A DNA stretch of 64,000 nucleotides from Flavobacterium sp. HJ-32-4 (GTDB lineage: Bacteria; Bacteroidota; Bacteroidia; Flavobacteriales; Flavobacteriaceae): NCBI RefSeq assembly GCF_022532105.1, contig NZ_CP092832.1:3129001-3193000 (forward strand), read 5' to 3'. The translations under genes were made by a program, and so were the position numbers. The notes under the pieces are model-generated. The model saw only the letters and a program-made list of their open reading frames with translations, was not told where the DNA came from and ran no database searches. Positions 45,893 to 54,962 of this stretch are shown piece after piece (within the stretch, counting starts at the first letter, position 1; every line of letters starts with the position of its first letter).

Positions 45893-47515
45893 CTAAACTC
45901 CCTCCGCGATAATCGATTTGGCGATATTCGTATCTGCCTGGATATGAGCGGCATTTGCCCGTCCGCTCGGGTCGGTGTTCTCCTGCCATTTTGGTATCCA
46001 TTTCCGGACGGTCTGCGCGGCACTGACTTGTGGAAAGTGCTTGTGGAAGATCCGGCGGTAGTAGAACGCTTCTTTCGTGGTCGGCGTGTTATACGGAAAC
46101 AACTCGGATGCCTTTTCGAATTCCGCATCCGTTACTTGTGAAGCCGCGAATTCGATTAGGGTATCGATCCAACTATAGCCCACGCCATCGGAGAACTGTT
46201 CTTTCTGGCGCCACAATACTTCATCGGGAAGATAGGGCTGCTCAGGGGTATCGAAGGCTTTCCGCAGTATGCATTTTTCGACACCGTCATAGGTTTTAGG
46301 CTGTTTTTCTTCCGGACGGATAGCCATCGCGACATCGAGGAACGCTTTATCAAGGAACGGCACCCGCGCTTCGAGTCCGTGTGCCATGGTCGACTTATCG
46401 GCCCGTAGCAGGTCGGCGGTGAACAGCTTCTGTACGCGTTCGATCGTTTCTTTCTGGAAATCATCGGCCGTTGGGGCATTACGGAAATAGAGGTAGCCAC
46501 CGAACACTTCGTCTGCGCCTTCGCCTGAAAGCACGACTTTGATGCCTTTTTCGGTGATGGCTTTGGCCAGGAAGTACATGGGTGTACTCGCCCGCACGGA
46601 GGTCACGTCGTAGGTTTCAAGATGCCAGATAAGTTTATCCAGGATGTCAATGCCCTGCTCGATCGTGAAATGGATTTCATGGTGTTCGGTTCCGAGGAAG
46701 GCCGCTACCTTACGGGCCGCTTTCGCGTCAGGCGCCTCCGGGTCGAGTCCGATAGAGAACGAATGCAACGTCTTTCCCTGTTCTTTCAACAACCGCGCGG
46801 CAATGGAAGAAGTGAGGGATGAGTCGAGTCCGCCCGACAACAATACGCCAATCGGCACGTCGCTCATGAGTCGTTTGCGCGTTGCCTCGGTCAGGGTCTC
46901 GCGAATAAGGTCGAGGTTGGCATCGGCTACCGCCGTGCGATAGTCTTCGTATTCCGGGCGGTAGTATTTTACAAAACCGGTTTTTGGTGTATAGTAATGT
47001 CCGGGCGGGAAGGTCGAAAACGTACGGCACTGGTCGGCTAACGGTTTCATTTCCGACGCAAACCACACGCGACCGCGCTCGTCGAGTCCGTAATACAAAG
47101 GCTTCACCCCCATCGGGTCGCGGCCGGCGATGAAATCGTCTCCATCGATTACGACAAAGGCGAAGTCGCCGTCCAGCATGTGTACGAAGTCATAGCCGAA
47201 CTTCTCATAGAGGTGCACGATGACCTCTGAATCCGACTTCGAGCGGAAGGTATGGTCTTTCAGGATCGTATCCCGCAGTTCCTGGTGATTGTAGATTTCG
47301 CCGTTGTGCACCATCCAGGCCGACTTGCAACCTTTGATGGGCTGACGTCCTGAATGAAGATCGATGATCGACAGGCGCTCGTGGCTCAGTATATGGCCAT
47401 TTTCGGTAATGTGGAGATCGCTTTCATCCGGTCCGCGGTGCGACATCCTTTTTGAAAGCTGCCGTACCAGTTCTTCGTTCTTTCCTTTTCCAATAATGGC
47501 TAAAATCCCACACAT
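45893..47515 (-). CDS. asnB: Asparagine synthase B (glutamine-hydrolysing)
   Basis: A 540-residue enzyme that makes asparagine from aspartate, ATP and glutamine. Cys2 is the nucleophile of the N-terminal glutaminase domain (MCGILAIIG, with SHRGPD, NGEIYNH and DGDFAF). The synthetase domain has the PP-loop LSGGLDSS (226-233) and SGEGADEVFGGYLYF. The length and gene form are of the E. coli AsnB class. It has its own hairpin. A palindromic GCAAATTTGC at 47544-47553 upstream contains a one-mismatch -7 box. Confidence 0.97.
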   Translation of the reverse strand: MCGILAIIGKGKNEELVRQLSKRMSHRGPDESDLHITENGHILSHERLSIIDLHSGRQPIKGCKSAWMVHNGEIYNHQELRDTILKDHTFRSKSDSEVIVHLYEKFGYDFVHMLDGDFAFVVIDGDDFIAGRDPMGVKPLYYGLDERGRVWFASEMKPLADQCRTFSTFPPGHYYTPKTGFVKYYRPEYEDYRTAVADANLDLIRETLTEATRKRLMSDVPIGVLLSGGLDSSLTSSIAARLLKEQGKTLHSFSIGLDPEAPDAKAARKVAAFLGTEHHEIHFTIEQGIDILDKLIWHLETYDVTSVRASTPMYFLAKAITEKGIKVVLSGEGADEVFGGYLYFRNAPTADDFQKETIERVQKLFTADLLRADKSTMAHGLEARVPFLDKAFLDVAMAIRPEEKQPKTYDGVEKCILRKAFDTPEQPYLPDEVLWRQKEQFSDGVGYSWIDTLIEFAASQVTDAEFEKASELFPYNTPTTKEAFYYRRIFHKHFPQVSAAQTVRKWIPKWQENTDPSGRANAAHIQADTNIAKSIIAEGV

Positions 47516-47682
47516 ACTAATTCGCTATTACTTTTTCGTTGAAGCAAATTTGCAGGGTTTAGTTACGATTCAAAACTATATATAACTTTTAGATATAAAT
47601 TATACACTAAATAAAGGTTATTTATTATAAATCGAAATCTACATACGTGATTTAAGCCATTATCACTTACGGACTGTAATTT

Positions 47683-49278
47683 CTACCGGGCAGACGTCCG
47701 CAGCATCATCGCAATATCCGCGGGCAATAGCTGGCGGGCGCTTTCAATCTGTACGTCCGTTTGGTCTTTTTTGGTTCCCCTAAGCGCATGGACGTAGTTA
47801 CAATATAGATAATACATAAGCACCCTGTTACACTCATCAAGGTCGGCGTCGGCCATCATCGTCTTCATACGTTCCTCGAACACCGTTTTGTCCTTGCTTT
47901 CGGAAATGGCACGTCCGAGGCGGGAAATATTTCCAAAATAGTGGTTGGATGCCGGATCTTCGACCCGAAGCGCAACCCCCAATAGCAGGGTGGGGACGTC
48001 TATATCCAGTACCTCCAGCTCTTTTATATACGTCTGTCGGCCTTCCCACGCCCAACTGCCATCGCTTACGCGGGATACATTGTCGTTCATGATATCAAGG
48101 TGTGACCGAAGGAACACTTCCCACTTTGTGGTTTCGGCCGACAATTGCGCGATATTCATCGCATGGACTCTCGGTCCTTGATCCATACTGCAGCCACCCA
48201 CGACAATCCGGTTTCTTTTGAGAAACAGTGCCTCTTCGGGTCGGCCGTATCGTACCATCAGGACTTCTAACTCACCGTTTCCGACGCGGCGTGCCATCAT
48301 CTCAGCAACTGCTTCTTCATATAAGGGTTTGAATTTCGGATCGTATTGCATCAGCGAATCGATTCGACCATATTTTTTACGCTCCCAATCCTCTAAACGG
48401 TTAAAAAACGCCATTTGCTCGCTCTCGGACTCCTTGCTTTCCTCCATGGCTGCCTTTAGCTGCCTCTCCATTTTCTTCCGCTGTTTTCTTGACATCTTTT
48501 TTCCTTCGATTTCAACAGCAAGTGCCAGGGTATCGACGGCAAATGGACGAGCCTCATATTCAGGGCGTTTCAAGACAGTCCGGATGTAATCAAGGCATGC
48601 CATCACTTTCACTGCCGAAGAATCGGAATAAAAGTAGCGTTCTTGCGCCGTTTTCAGGAAAACCTGCGCGGTGGTATCAACGAGACAGTCGGAATACGCC
48701 ACCATGGCCGCGTAGCGCGCCGGAAGCGGCCTGCTCACGCAGTCTTTCTTCAAATAAAAGGCATCGAGCCTTTCGTCGGAGTAACTGGTTTTCTCGTGAT
48801 ATTCCCAAATCCATTTTCCGGTAAGGTCTCCTTCAGGAAAGACGACTCCTTCATCGTCGGCCTCTATTTTATTGCCACCTTTCTTACCGAGATCCATTGA
48901 ATAAATGAACCTACGATTTCCTTCATCCGATTCTCTCACACCGATTGTAACCAACACATTGGGCTCGGGGGAGGCACTTGGAAACTCAGACAATAGCCGA
49001 TCAAAGGTACTACCGGACTGCAATCGTTTCAATGCCCGCTCCGCCTGCTTCCCGGTAATTGAAAAAAAGTCGGCACGCCCCTGCCGTATGCCTTTGAAAG
49101 AGGGGTATGCGACACAGGACTTATACTTGAGATTCAGTGAGTCGACGATGTGCTGCAGCTTTGAAATTGCCTGCGGAGAATAAATCAGTCCATTGTCATA
49201 CGTCTGGAACTCACCTTCCTGGGCAGATAGTGGGTTGACCGATAATAAAAACACGAAAAGGAGAGAAATCGCTTTCAT
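47683..49278 (-). CDS. Exported protein of unknown function
   Basis: A protein of about 531 residues with a signal peptide (MKAISLLFVFLLSVNPLSAQ). An ATG three codons upstream (49287) is an alternative start. Visible segments are a charged, probably helical stretch KKMSRKQRKKMERQLKAAMEESKESESEQ (about 267-295), an N-terminal domain with YDNGLIYSPQAISKLQHIVDSLN, and a helical C-terminal half. Three or four cysteines are scattered. I do not recognise a family. It is the last gene of the TPR / barrel / GreA-like operon. The sequence downstream is AT-rich with no clear hairpin. Confidence 0.75.
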   Translation of the reverse strand: MKAISLLFVFLLSVNPLSAQEGEFQTYDNGLIYSPQAISKLQHIVDSLNLKYKSCVAYPSFKGIRQGRADFFSITGKQAERALKRLQSGSTFDRLLSEFPSASPEPNVLVTIGVRESDEGNRRFIYSMDLGKKGGNKIEADDEGVVFPEGDLTGKWIWEYHEKTSYSDERLDAFYLKKDCVSRPLPARYAAMVAYSDCLVDTTAQVFLKTAQERYFYSDSSAVKVMACLDYIRTVLKRPEYEARPFAVDTLALAVEIEGKKMSRKQRKKMERQLKAAMEESKESESEQMAFFNRLEDWERKKYGRIDSLMQYDPKFKPLYEEAVAEMMARRVGNGELEVLMVRYGRPEEALFLKRNRIVVGGCSMDQGPRVHAMNIAQLSAETTKWEVFLRSHLDIMNDNVSRVSDGSWAWEGRQTYIKELEVLDIDVPTLLLGVALRVEDPASNHYFGNISRLGRAISESKDKTVFEERMKTMMADADLDECNRVLMYYLYCNYVHALRGTKKDQTDVQIESARQLLPADIAMMLRTSAR

Positions 49279-49299
49279 ATACAGCATTTTACGTATTAA

Positions 49300-49749
49300 C
49301 TATATTATCTCCTCTATAGTATACGCCTGGCCATTAAATTCAAAAGTGTAGTTTGGATCCTTCCCCATGAGCCAGCTCGCGAGCGGTGCCGAAGGCGAAA
49401 CAGCCATGACGTTCAGGTTCCCAATCCGTATTTTGGGCAATGCACAGGCGATAAAAAGATAGAGACCGTTTACCTTTACGATGCTGCCCAACGCCACACG
49501 GGTTGGAATGCCTGCCTGTCGTATCCGATCAAGAATGGCCTTCTGCTCTAAACATTCGGCGAGTTTGCGGTTGATTTTCTCCTGCTCGATGTGCATCATC
49601 GACAAAGCGGTTTCGTGTTTATCGCCGGCCGACCCTTTGGCGTCGTTACGCGAATCTTCCGACAAGGCGTCAATCATATCGCGGAAGGCATCGATGCGAT
49701 CCTGTACGAGTTGCTGATAGTGTGTGAGTACGTGTTCCCTGAAATCCAT
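49300..49749 (-). CDS. GreA/GreB-like small protein
   Basis: A 149-residue cytosolic protein. An N-terminal helical hairpin (about 1-70), with SRNDAKGSAGDKHETALSMMHIEQEKINRKL, is followed by a compact beta domain (about 80-149). This is the layout of GreA/GreB elongation factors, coiled-coil then FKBP-like domain, though the acidic tip is not certain. I recall relatives in flavobacteria wrongly named '3-oxoacyl-ACP synthase'; no thiolase-fold motif exists here. The start at 49749 lies directly after the T-tract of a hairpin (49755-49775). An open frame extends upstream but runs through that hairpin. Confidence 0.75.
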   Translation of the reverse strand: MDFREHVLTHYQQLVQDRIDAFRDMIDALSEDSRNDAKGSAGDKHETALSMMHIEQEKINRKLAECLEQKAILDRIRQAGIPTRVALGSIVKVNGLYLFIACALPKIRIGNLNVMAVSPSAPLASWLMGKDPNYTFEFNGQAYTIEEII

Positions 49750-49775
49750 AAAAAAAGGCCGTTTGAAGCGGCCTT
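49750..49775 (-). terminator. Terminator whose T-tract abuts the next start codon
   Basis: AAGGCCG (49755-49761) pairs with CGGCCTT (49769-49775) around seven bases. On the minus strand the T-run leads straight into ATG at 49749. It lies 20 bases after the stop of the barrel gene, so the GreA-like gene would depend on read-through or an unseen promoter. Confidence 0.8.
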
Positions 49776-49795
49776 GTAAATGTGGTGATTGTTTA

Positions 49796-51499
49796 TCAGA
49801 AATCAAACTTGTAATTCGCACCGGCCATCACCTGGAAGGATTGCACCGGATAATACAACCATTTTTCATACGCCTGATTGGCGATGTTGTTGAGTTTCAG
49901 GAAAGCCGACCAGCGCTCATTATGACGGTAACCCAGGTGGGCATTCGCGTCGAAATACGGATCGAGCGACACGCTGGTGCCGGTGTTGTCGATGTCATAG
50001 CGTTCTCCGGTGTAGAAAATCTTGAATCCGGCGTACCATTTCGAGGTGATGTCGACATCCAGTGATGTGCCGAGTTGCAAAGTGGGAAGGTTCGGCACAT
50101 CGTCATATCCGTCGGCGTCGTAGGCGCTGAACGTCCCGTTGAGTCCGAATGACACGCTTTTTGAGAACTCGGCCTTTATTTCACCAAAGAACCGGAACGT
50201 CTTCACGTCGTTATAGTCTACTGCAAAAGCATTCCCATATTGATACCCTTCACGATCAGGATCGATGGTTACGGGTGGCAGCAACGAACTATGGACAAAA
50301 AGTGCCTTGTTTTTCTCATTAAGGAATGAACCGCGTACGTTGTACGATACCGTACTGGCTAATTTCCCTTTCAATCCGGCGAAAAGGTCGTACTGCCGAT
50401 CGGTTGGTGCCAACACCACTCCGGGCAGGATGAACGGGTTTTCAGCGGCGAAATCGCGGTAGGTATTCTGTTGCATCGTGCCTTCAGCCCCGGCATAGAA
50501 CACCATTAGGTCGCCCACCACCTTCAACGAGGCGTTCAGGGCCGGATACAGCGCGAATTTGCTGTCGGTGTTCTCCATATCCGCACTATAGAAGGCCGCG
50601 ACACCCAAATCAATCGTCCAGTCGTTGCGGCGGATCGTGTAGGAAGGCTTCGCGCCGAAGTTCGTATAGCCGAAATCACCGAAGGTAGCCGTCGTAGCGC
50701 CCAGGTAATCGACTACGAGATCGAGTTTGAGGGCACTTTCGCCCATATCGAACGCAAACGACGGTTTCAATACGATGCGATTTTCCGAGGCATCGTAATC
50801 GCTCCAGAAACGGTCGTACTTAATCGAGGCTTCCTTGAAAAAGCCGCTGTTCATCCGCACGCGGGTGCCGGCATACAGTTCGTTGAAAGCATGTTGGGGA
50901 TCGACCGTATCATATAAATCGGGCACGATATTCTCAAGTTCGCGGTCAACGCCATACCAATTATAGGTACTGGTCTTGAAACCCGCGTCGACATTCCAGG
51001 TCATGTTGTCGGCATTGTAGCCGTACCCGAGGTCAAGTGACGTATCGGAGAATTTATCTTCCAGACGCGCTTCTTTGATACCTCCCTGGGACGAAAAATG
51101 GCGTAACATCCCGCCTACATAACTATTATCATCGATTGCGTGGTTGACAAACAATTCAGCATTGGCATTGGAATAATTGCCGAAACCAAGCGTCAGGTAG
51201 TTGGCAAACAGGCGCGCTTTTTCTTCTTTGTCAACAGACGCGGCGCGCCCTTTGGCGGGTGTAAAGGTCGAGGCTACGGGGAACGAGAAAATCTGGTACT
51301 TGATTTCCTCTTTGTCGGTCGTTTCCTCGTCGTCGAGCACTGGGGTTTCCTTCACTTTGAACGCATCTGAAATGGTGGGGGTATAGGGCTTGACGACGTT
51401 TACGACTTCCGTGCCGATGTTCTCGTCTTTCTTCTGGGCGGATACCAGTGCGGTTCCGCCTAACAACATTGCTACTATATAAAAAGGTCTGAGGGTCAT
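49796..51499 (-). CDS. TonB-dependent receptor-like outer-membrane barrel
   Basis: A 567-residue outer-membrane protein with a signal peptide (MTLRPFYIVAMLLGGTALVSAQ). The region 25-90 is acidic (VLDDEETTDKEE). From about residue 95 the sequence is a run of amphipathic strands typical of a 22-strand barrel (LTLGFGNYSNANAELFVNH onward), ending WLYYPVQSFQVMAGANYKFDF with the C-terminal Phe. No clear plug domain or TonB box is seen, and it is short for a full receptor. The upstream TPR gene is 17 bases away. The ligand is unknown. Confidence 0.82.
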   Translation of the reverse strand: MTLRPFYIVAMLLGGTALVSAQKKDENIGTEVVNVVKPYTPTISDAFKVKETPVLDDEETTDKEEIKYQIFSFPVASTFTPAKGRAASVDKEEKARLFANYLTLGFGNYSNANAELFVNHAIDDNSYVGGMLRHFSSQGGIKEARLEDKFSDTSLDLGYGYNADNMTWNVDAGFKTSTYNWYGVDRELENIVPDLYDTVDPQHAFNELYAGTRVRMNSGFFKEASIKYDRFWSDYDASENRIVLKPSFAFDMGESALKLDLVVDYLGATTATFGDFGYTNFGAKPSYTIRRNDWTIDLGVAAFYSADMENTDSKFALYPALNASLKVVGDLMVFYAGAEGTMQQNTYRDFAAENPFILPGVVLAPTDRQYDLFAGLKGKLASTVSYNVRGSFLNEKNKALFVHSSLLPPVTIDPDREGYQYGNAFAVDYNDVKTFRFFGEIKAEFSKSVSFGLNGTFSAYDADGYDDVPNLPTLQLGTSLDVDITSKWYAGFKIFYTGERYDIDNTGTSVSLDPYFDANAHLGYRHNERWSAFLKLNNIANQAYEKWLYYPVQSFQVMAGANYKFDF

Positions 51500-51516
51500 G
51501 TGTGTGGTTTTGGCGG

Positions 51517-54500
51517 TTAGTTCTGCTGGATCGAGGCGTTGGTTTTGGCTTCCTCGGCTTTGATACGGTCGAGTTCGGCTTTCGCTTCTGCGATGACATC
51601 CGGGAAGTCGGTAAAATTCTTCACGACGCTGTCGAGGATATACGTGGCATTGAAACTGTCTTTCAAGCCATAGAAATTCTTCGCCATGACGATGAGTCCC
51701 TTGCCGGAGAAATACCGGTAGCCGGAATAGTTCTTCGTCAGTTTCTCGACCGAGGCGTTGGATGCTTCGAACTTTCCGTCTTTGTTTTTGTAGAAGGCAT
51801 CGTAGTATTGGGCTTCTGCGGCTACCTCGCCTTTGGCAATGGTAAGCAGTTTCGCATACGCCGCCCGTGCTTTGGCCTCGTCACCCGAATTCACGGCCGA
51901 ACGGGCCACGATGATTTGTGCATCGCTTCGCACTTTGTCGTCCATCTTCGGGTTGGCCAGTACTTTCTCGGCCGAGGTCACGGCGTTTACGAAGTCATCT
52001 TTCTCATAATACGACTTCATCAGGTTGGCCTGGGCGAAGGTGACGTTTTGTGGAAACTCCGCTTCCGCTTCCAAACGTTTCAACACCGGAATCGCTTTGT
52101 CGTAGGACTTTTGCTTCAGGTGTATCTCGGCCAATCGGGCTAATGCCTGTTCGGTGAATTCGCTTCGGGGTTTCGCTATCACAAACTCATAGTTCGGGAT
52201 GGCGTTGGTTTCCAATCCGTCGGCATAATACAACTGGGCCAGGTAGAAATTGGCGTTCAGGGCATGCAATCCGTTCGGGAACTTCGCCAGATAACCGGAA
52301 AAGCCCGAGATGGCCGCCTTGGCGTTGTTTTGCATATATTGTTTTTCGGCCGATTCGTAGGTGTCGTTGTCGAGTTCGGCGTCGCTTACTTCTACATACG
52401 ACAGGGTGCGCACCCATGCGGCGTATTCGTCTACATGGCCGTTATCGACGTAGATGAGTCGTGCAGTCGAAACCGCCTCCAATGCTTCGGGCGTATTTGG
52501 GTATTCGGATGCTACCTGCTTCAGTTTCACGAGGGCCTGCGCATCGTTATCGGCGTTGTAGTAGATGAGTCCCTGACGCAGGATGGCCTTGGCGCCGTAC
52601 GAACTGTTCTTGTATTCCGATGCCAGTTTTTCGTAGGTCTTGACCGCTTCAGTCGTTTTCTTTTCGGCGACGTAGGTGTTGCCCAATTCAAAAAGCGCGT
52701 CGTCGCGGTATTGCGATTTCGGAAAGGCGGTTATGAATTTGTTCAGGTCGTCGATTTTCTTCTCGTTGCGGCCTACGAAACCATAGCTGATGGCTTTCTG
52801 GAACGCGGCATAATCGGCATCGATTCCTTTCATTTCGATGGCTTTGTTATACGCCTCCATAGCGGGCCAGTATTTACCCGTTACAAACTGGCTGTCGCCG
52901 AGGCGCAGGTAGGCGTCGTTGAGGCGCACCTTGTCGTCGGTTGGTTTGCTGACATACGCCTGGAAGTTGGCGGCTGCCTGGTCGTATTCCTTTTGTTTGA
53001 AATAGGCATAGGCCAGGTTGTAGCTGCTGTTTTTGAACTCGGGCGTCGTTTTCGCCTCGTCGAACTGCAGGAATTGTTTGAAGCTCAGCAGCGATTCGGC
53101 GAACTGGTCAAGCACGTATTCGGTTTCGGCTTTCCAGAAGGTGGCGCGGGCCGTGAACTTAGCGTCGCCGGGTGTTGCAATCGACTTCTTGAACATCGCC
53201 AGGGCGTCCTGGTAACTACCATCGGTGTGGAGTTCGAGTCCACGGTAAAACGTCACTTTCTTGTAGGCCGCCTTATTGGAAACCGTTTTGTTTTTCTCCA
53301 GAAGCGCGAGGGCTCCTTTATAGTTTTTCGAGGTGATGAAGGAATTGACCAGCAGGTTCTCGATTTCCGGACGGTTCGGGTTGGCCGGATATTTGTCGAT
53401 GAACCCCTGCAACACATCCGGGATGGGTTGGTAGGAATTGCCGATCTCATAGCTCAGTTTGGCATAGCTCAACCAGGCATCTTCCTGGATCTTGGCATCA
53501 AAATCCATTTCGGATGCATTCTTGAAGGCGTTGAGGGCCTGCTGCTTGCGGTCGGTCTTCATATAGCTGTCACCCAAATGGTAGTAGGCGTTCTGGGCGA
53601 CACCGTCTTTCCCGTCGATGATTTTATTGAACTGCGAAATGGCATTTTCGTAGTCTTTTTGCTGGTAGTAGGCGTATCCGAGGATGTAGTAATCGGTATT
53701 CGTCCACTTGCCCTTTTTCCCTTTATATTCCTTCAGATACGGAATGGCCTCGGCGTATTGCTTTTGGTTGAAGTAACTCTCGCCGATGATTTTGTTGAGT
53801 TCCGACTTTTCGGCCGGCGTCGATTTCACCATGGCGGTCTTGCCCTGCTCGATGGCTTTCGCGAAGTCGCCTTTCTTGAAGCTCATGTCGGCCTGGAAAT
53901 ACGACATTTTGTCTTTGTATTTCTGCTGGTCCTCCACCTGTTCGAACTGACGGCTTGCCTCTTCGTAGTTATCCGATTCGTAGGCCATAAAGCCGAGGTA
54001 GTACTTGGCCTGTGAGCCGTATTCTTTGGAGTTCGAGACTTTATTGAGATAGGCCGTCGCCTGTTTTTTGTCTTTGGCAACGAAATACGAATAGCCCTTC
54101 TGGAAGTTATAGCGATCCATTTGACCGGCGGTCAGCGTGCTTTCGTCTACTTTGTCGTACCATTCGAGGGAGGCCTTGAAATCGCCGGCATCAAAGTAAT
54201 ACTCCGCCACTTCCCGAAACGCCTGGTTTTGCTTGGAGCTGGTGGGATAGTTGGCCACGAAGTCTTCCATCAGGCGATCCGCACCAGGCTGCTCGAGTCG
54301 GATGGCACAGTTGGCGATATAGTAAGCACAATCGGCCTCTACTTCCCCGGAAGGGTGCTGGTCCCGGGCTTTTTCGAAAAGGCGTTGCGCCGACTGGTAC
54401 TGCTGGTCGCGGTACAACTCGAGGGCGCGGTCGAATTCTTTAGTGTCGGGTGAATAGATGGCGGACTGCTGGGAGAACACCGGCAGGGAAGCCAGTCCTG

Positions 54501-54534
54501 CCATCAGGGCGATGAGCCGCGTTTGGATGCGCAT
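51517..54534 (-). CDS. Large exported tetratricopeptide-repeat protein
   Basis: A protein of 1005 residues with a signal peptide (MRIQTRLIALMAGLASLPVFSQ), followed along its full length by TPR-type helical repeats. Examples are FDRALELYRDQQYQSAQRLFEKA, AKYYLGFMAYESDNYEEASRQFEQV, AYYHLGDSYMKTDRKQQALNAF and ALFELGNTYVAEKKTTEAVKTYEKLA. It is periplasmic or outer-membrane-associated and likely a scaffold. The adjacent barrel gene, 17 bases downstream, is the obvious partner; a similar TPR-barrel-FtsE order is familiar from other flavobacteria. An upstream Met at 54552 is less likely, as it puts residues before the signal. Confidence 0.88.
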   Translation of the reverse strand: MRIQTRLIALMAGLASLPVFSQQSAIYSPDTKEFDRALELYRDQQYQSAQRLFEKARDQHPSGEVEADCAYYIANCAIRLEQPGADRLMEDFVANYPTSSKQNQAFREVAEYYFDAGDFKASLEWYDKVDESTLTAGQMDRYNFQKGYSYFVAKDKKQATAYLNKVSNSKEYGSQAKYYLGFMAYESDNYEEASRQFEQVEDQQKYKDKMSYFQADMSFKKGDFAKAIEQGKTAMVKSTPAEKSELNKIIGESYFNQKQYAEAIPYLKEYKGKKGKWTNTDYYILGYAYYQQKDYENAISQFNKIIDGKDGVAQNAYYHLGDSYMKTDRKQQALNAFKNASEMDFDAKIQEDAWLSYAKLSYEIGNSYQPIPDVLQGFIDKYPANPNRPEIENLLVNSFITSKNYKGALALLEKNKTVSNKAAYKKVTFYRGLELHTDGSYQDALAMFKKSIATPGDAKFTARATFWKAETEYVLDQFAESLLSFKQFLQFDEAKTTPEFKNSSYNLAYAYFKQKEYDQAAANFQAYVSKPTDDKVRLNDAYLRLGDSQFVTGKYWPAMEAYNKAIEMKGIDADYAAFQKAISYGFVGRNEKKIDDLNKFITAFPKSQYRDDALFELGNTYVAEKKTTEAVKTYEKLASEYKNSSYGAKAILRQGLIYYNADNDAQALVKLKQVASEYPNTPEALEAVSTARLIYVDNGHVDEYAAWVRTLSYVEVSDAELDNDTYESAEKQYMQNNAKAAISGFSGYLAKFPNGLHALNANFYLAQLYYADGLETNAIPNYEFVIAKPRSEFTEQALARLAEIHLKQKSYDKAIPVLKRLEAEAEFPQNVTFAQANLMKSYYEKDDFVNAVTSAEKVLANPKMDDKVRSDAQIIVARSAVNSGDEAKARAAYAKLLTIAKGEVAAEAQYYDAFYKNKDGKFEASNASVEKLTKNYSGYRYFSGKGLIVMAKNFYGLKDSFNATYILDSVVKNFTDFPDVIAEAKAELDRIKAEEAKTNASIQQN

Positions 54535-54632
54535 TTGTGTGTGGTTTTTCAAGAATTAGGAATGAGGAGTTTCGTTTTAGGAATAGTCATACGGTAGCGG
54601 ATGAGTGAGAGGCGTCGTCTATTCACCTATCG

Positions 54633-54650
54633 GACACTACCGTCAGTGTC
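54633..54650. repeat. Perfect inverted repeat adjoining array copy B
   Basis: GACACT, ACCGTC as loop, then AGTGTC. It ends two bases from the conserved block of the 11-bp element. No T-tract is present, so it is not a terminator. Confidence 0.6.
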
Positions 54651-54652
54651 AG

Positions 54653-54722
54653 ATTTGTCACCATTTGATACTTTATCCATACTTTATCCATACTTTATCT
54701 ATACTCTATCTATGCTTTATCC
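54653..54722 (-). repeat. Dispersed 11-bp array element, copy B
   Basis: Read on the plus strand, five 11-mers run 54668-54722: ATACTTTATCC twice, ATACTTTATCT, ATACTCTATCT, ATGCTTTATCC. The block ATTTGTCACCATTTGATA (54653-54670) precedes and overlaps them. As the complement this is a TAAAGTATGGA array then TATCAAATGGTGACAAAT, matching copy A at 29 of 30 bases over 54653-54682. Its unit (TAAAGTATGGA) differs from copy A's (TACTGTATGGA) by two bases, and copy A has one such unit at its end. Confidence 0.85.
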
Positions 54723-54962
54723 CCTTTTTGTATGACCTACAAAACGAGGGGTAACACAATCTGTTTTCGTCATTACACAAAATTTCAAATATAACATTTC
54801 CTCTATCATAAACGGGGGACCGTCTGTCTTTAGTATGCACAATCGACAGTGGATAACCCTCGAACGCAGTAACGGTCTTTATTTTAAACTATTATCGTCC
54901 GACAGGTCCGGAGGATTTGGATTTTGCGCCCATCCACCCTATTTTTACCAAAAATCTCCCTC

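Larger units (their letters stand above)
54535..54962. other. Noncoding gap between divergent TPR and ftsE genes
   Basis: It contains a faint heptad-like stretch (54555-54589: ATTAGGA, ATGAGGA, then TTTAGGA after a GTTTCGT), an inverted repeat (54633-54650), copy B of the 11-bp array element (54653-54722), and an AT-rich segment (54770-54815). No gene is seen. A one-mismatch -7 box (TATTTTTA, 54940-54947) precedes ftsE. Confidence 0.65.

Noticed and set aside
49300..49749. 3-oxoacyl-ACP synthase annotation for the small GreA-like protein
   Set aside because: 149 residues is far too short and lacks the thiolase-fold Cys-His-His motifs; the SAGDKHET helix fits GreA/B-like proteins.
52264..54015. 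583-codon plus-strand frame opposite the TPR gene
   Set aside because: It is a shadow of the TPR coding strand; the translation is V/F/L-rich without domains, and the minus strand has clear TPR motifs, a signal peptide and operon context.
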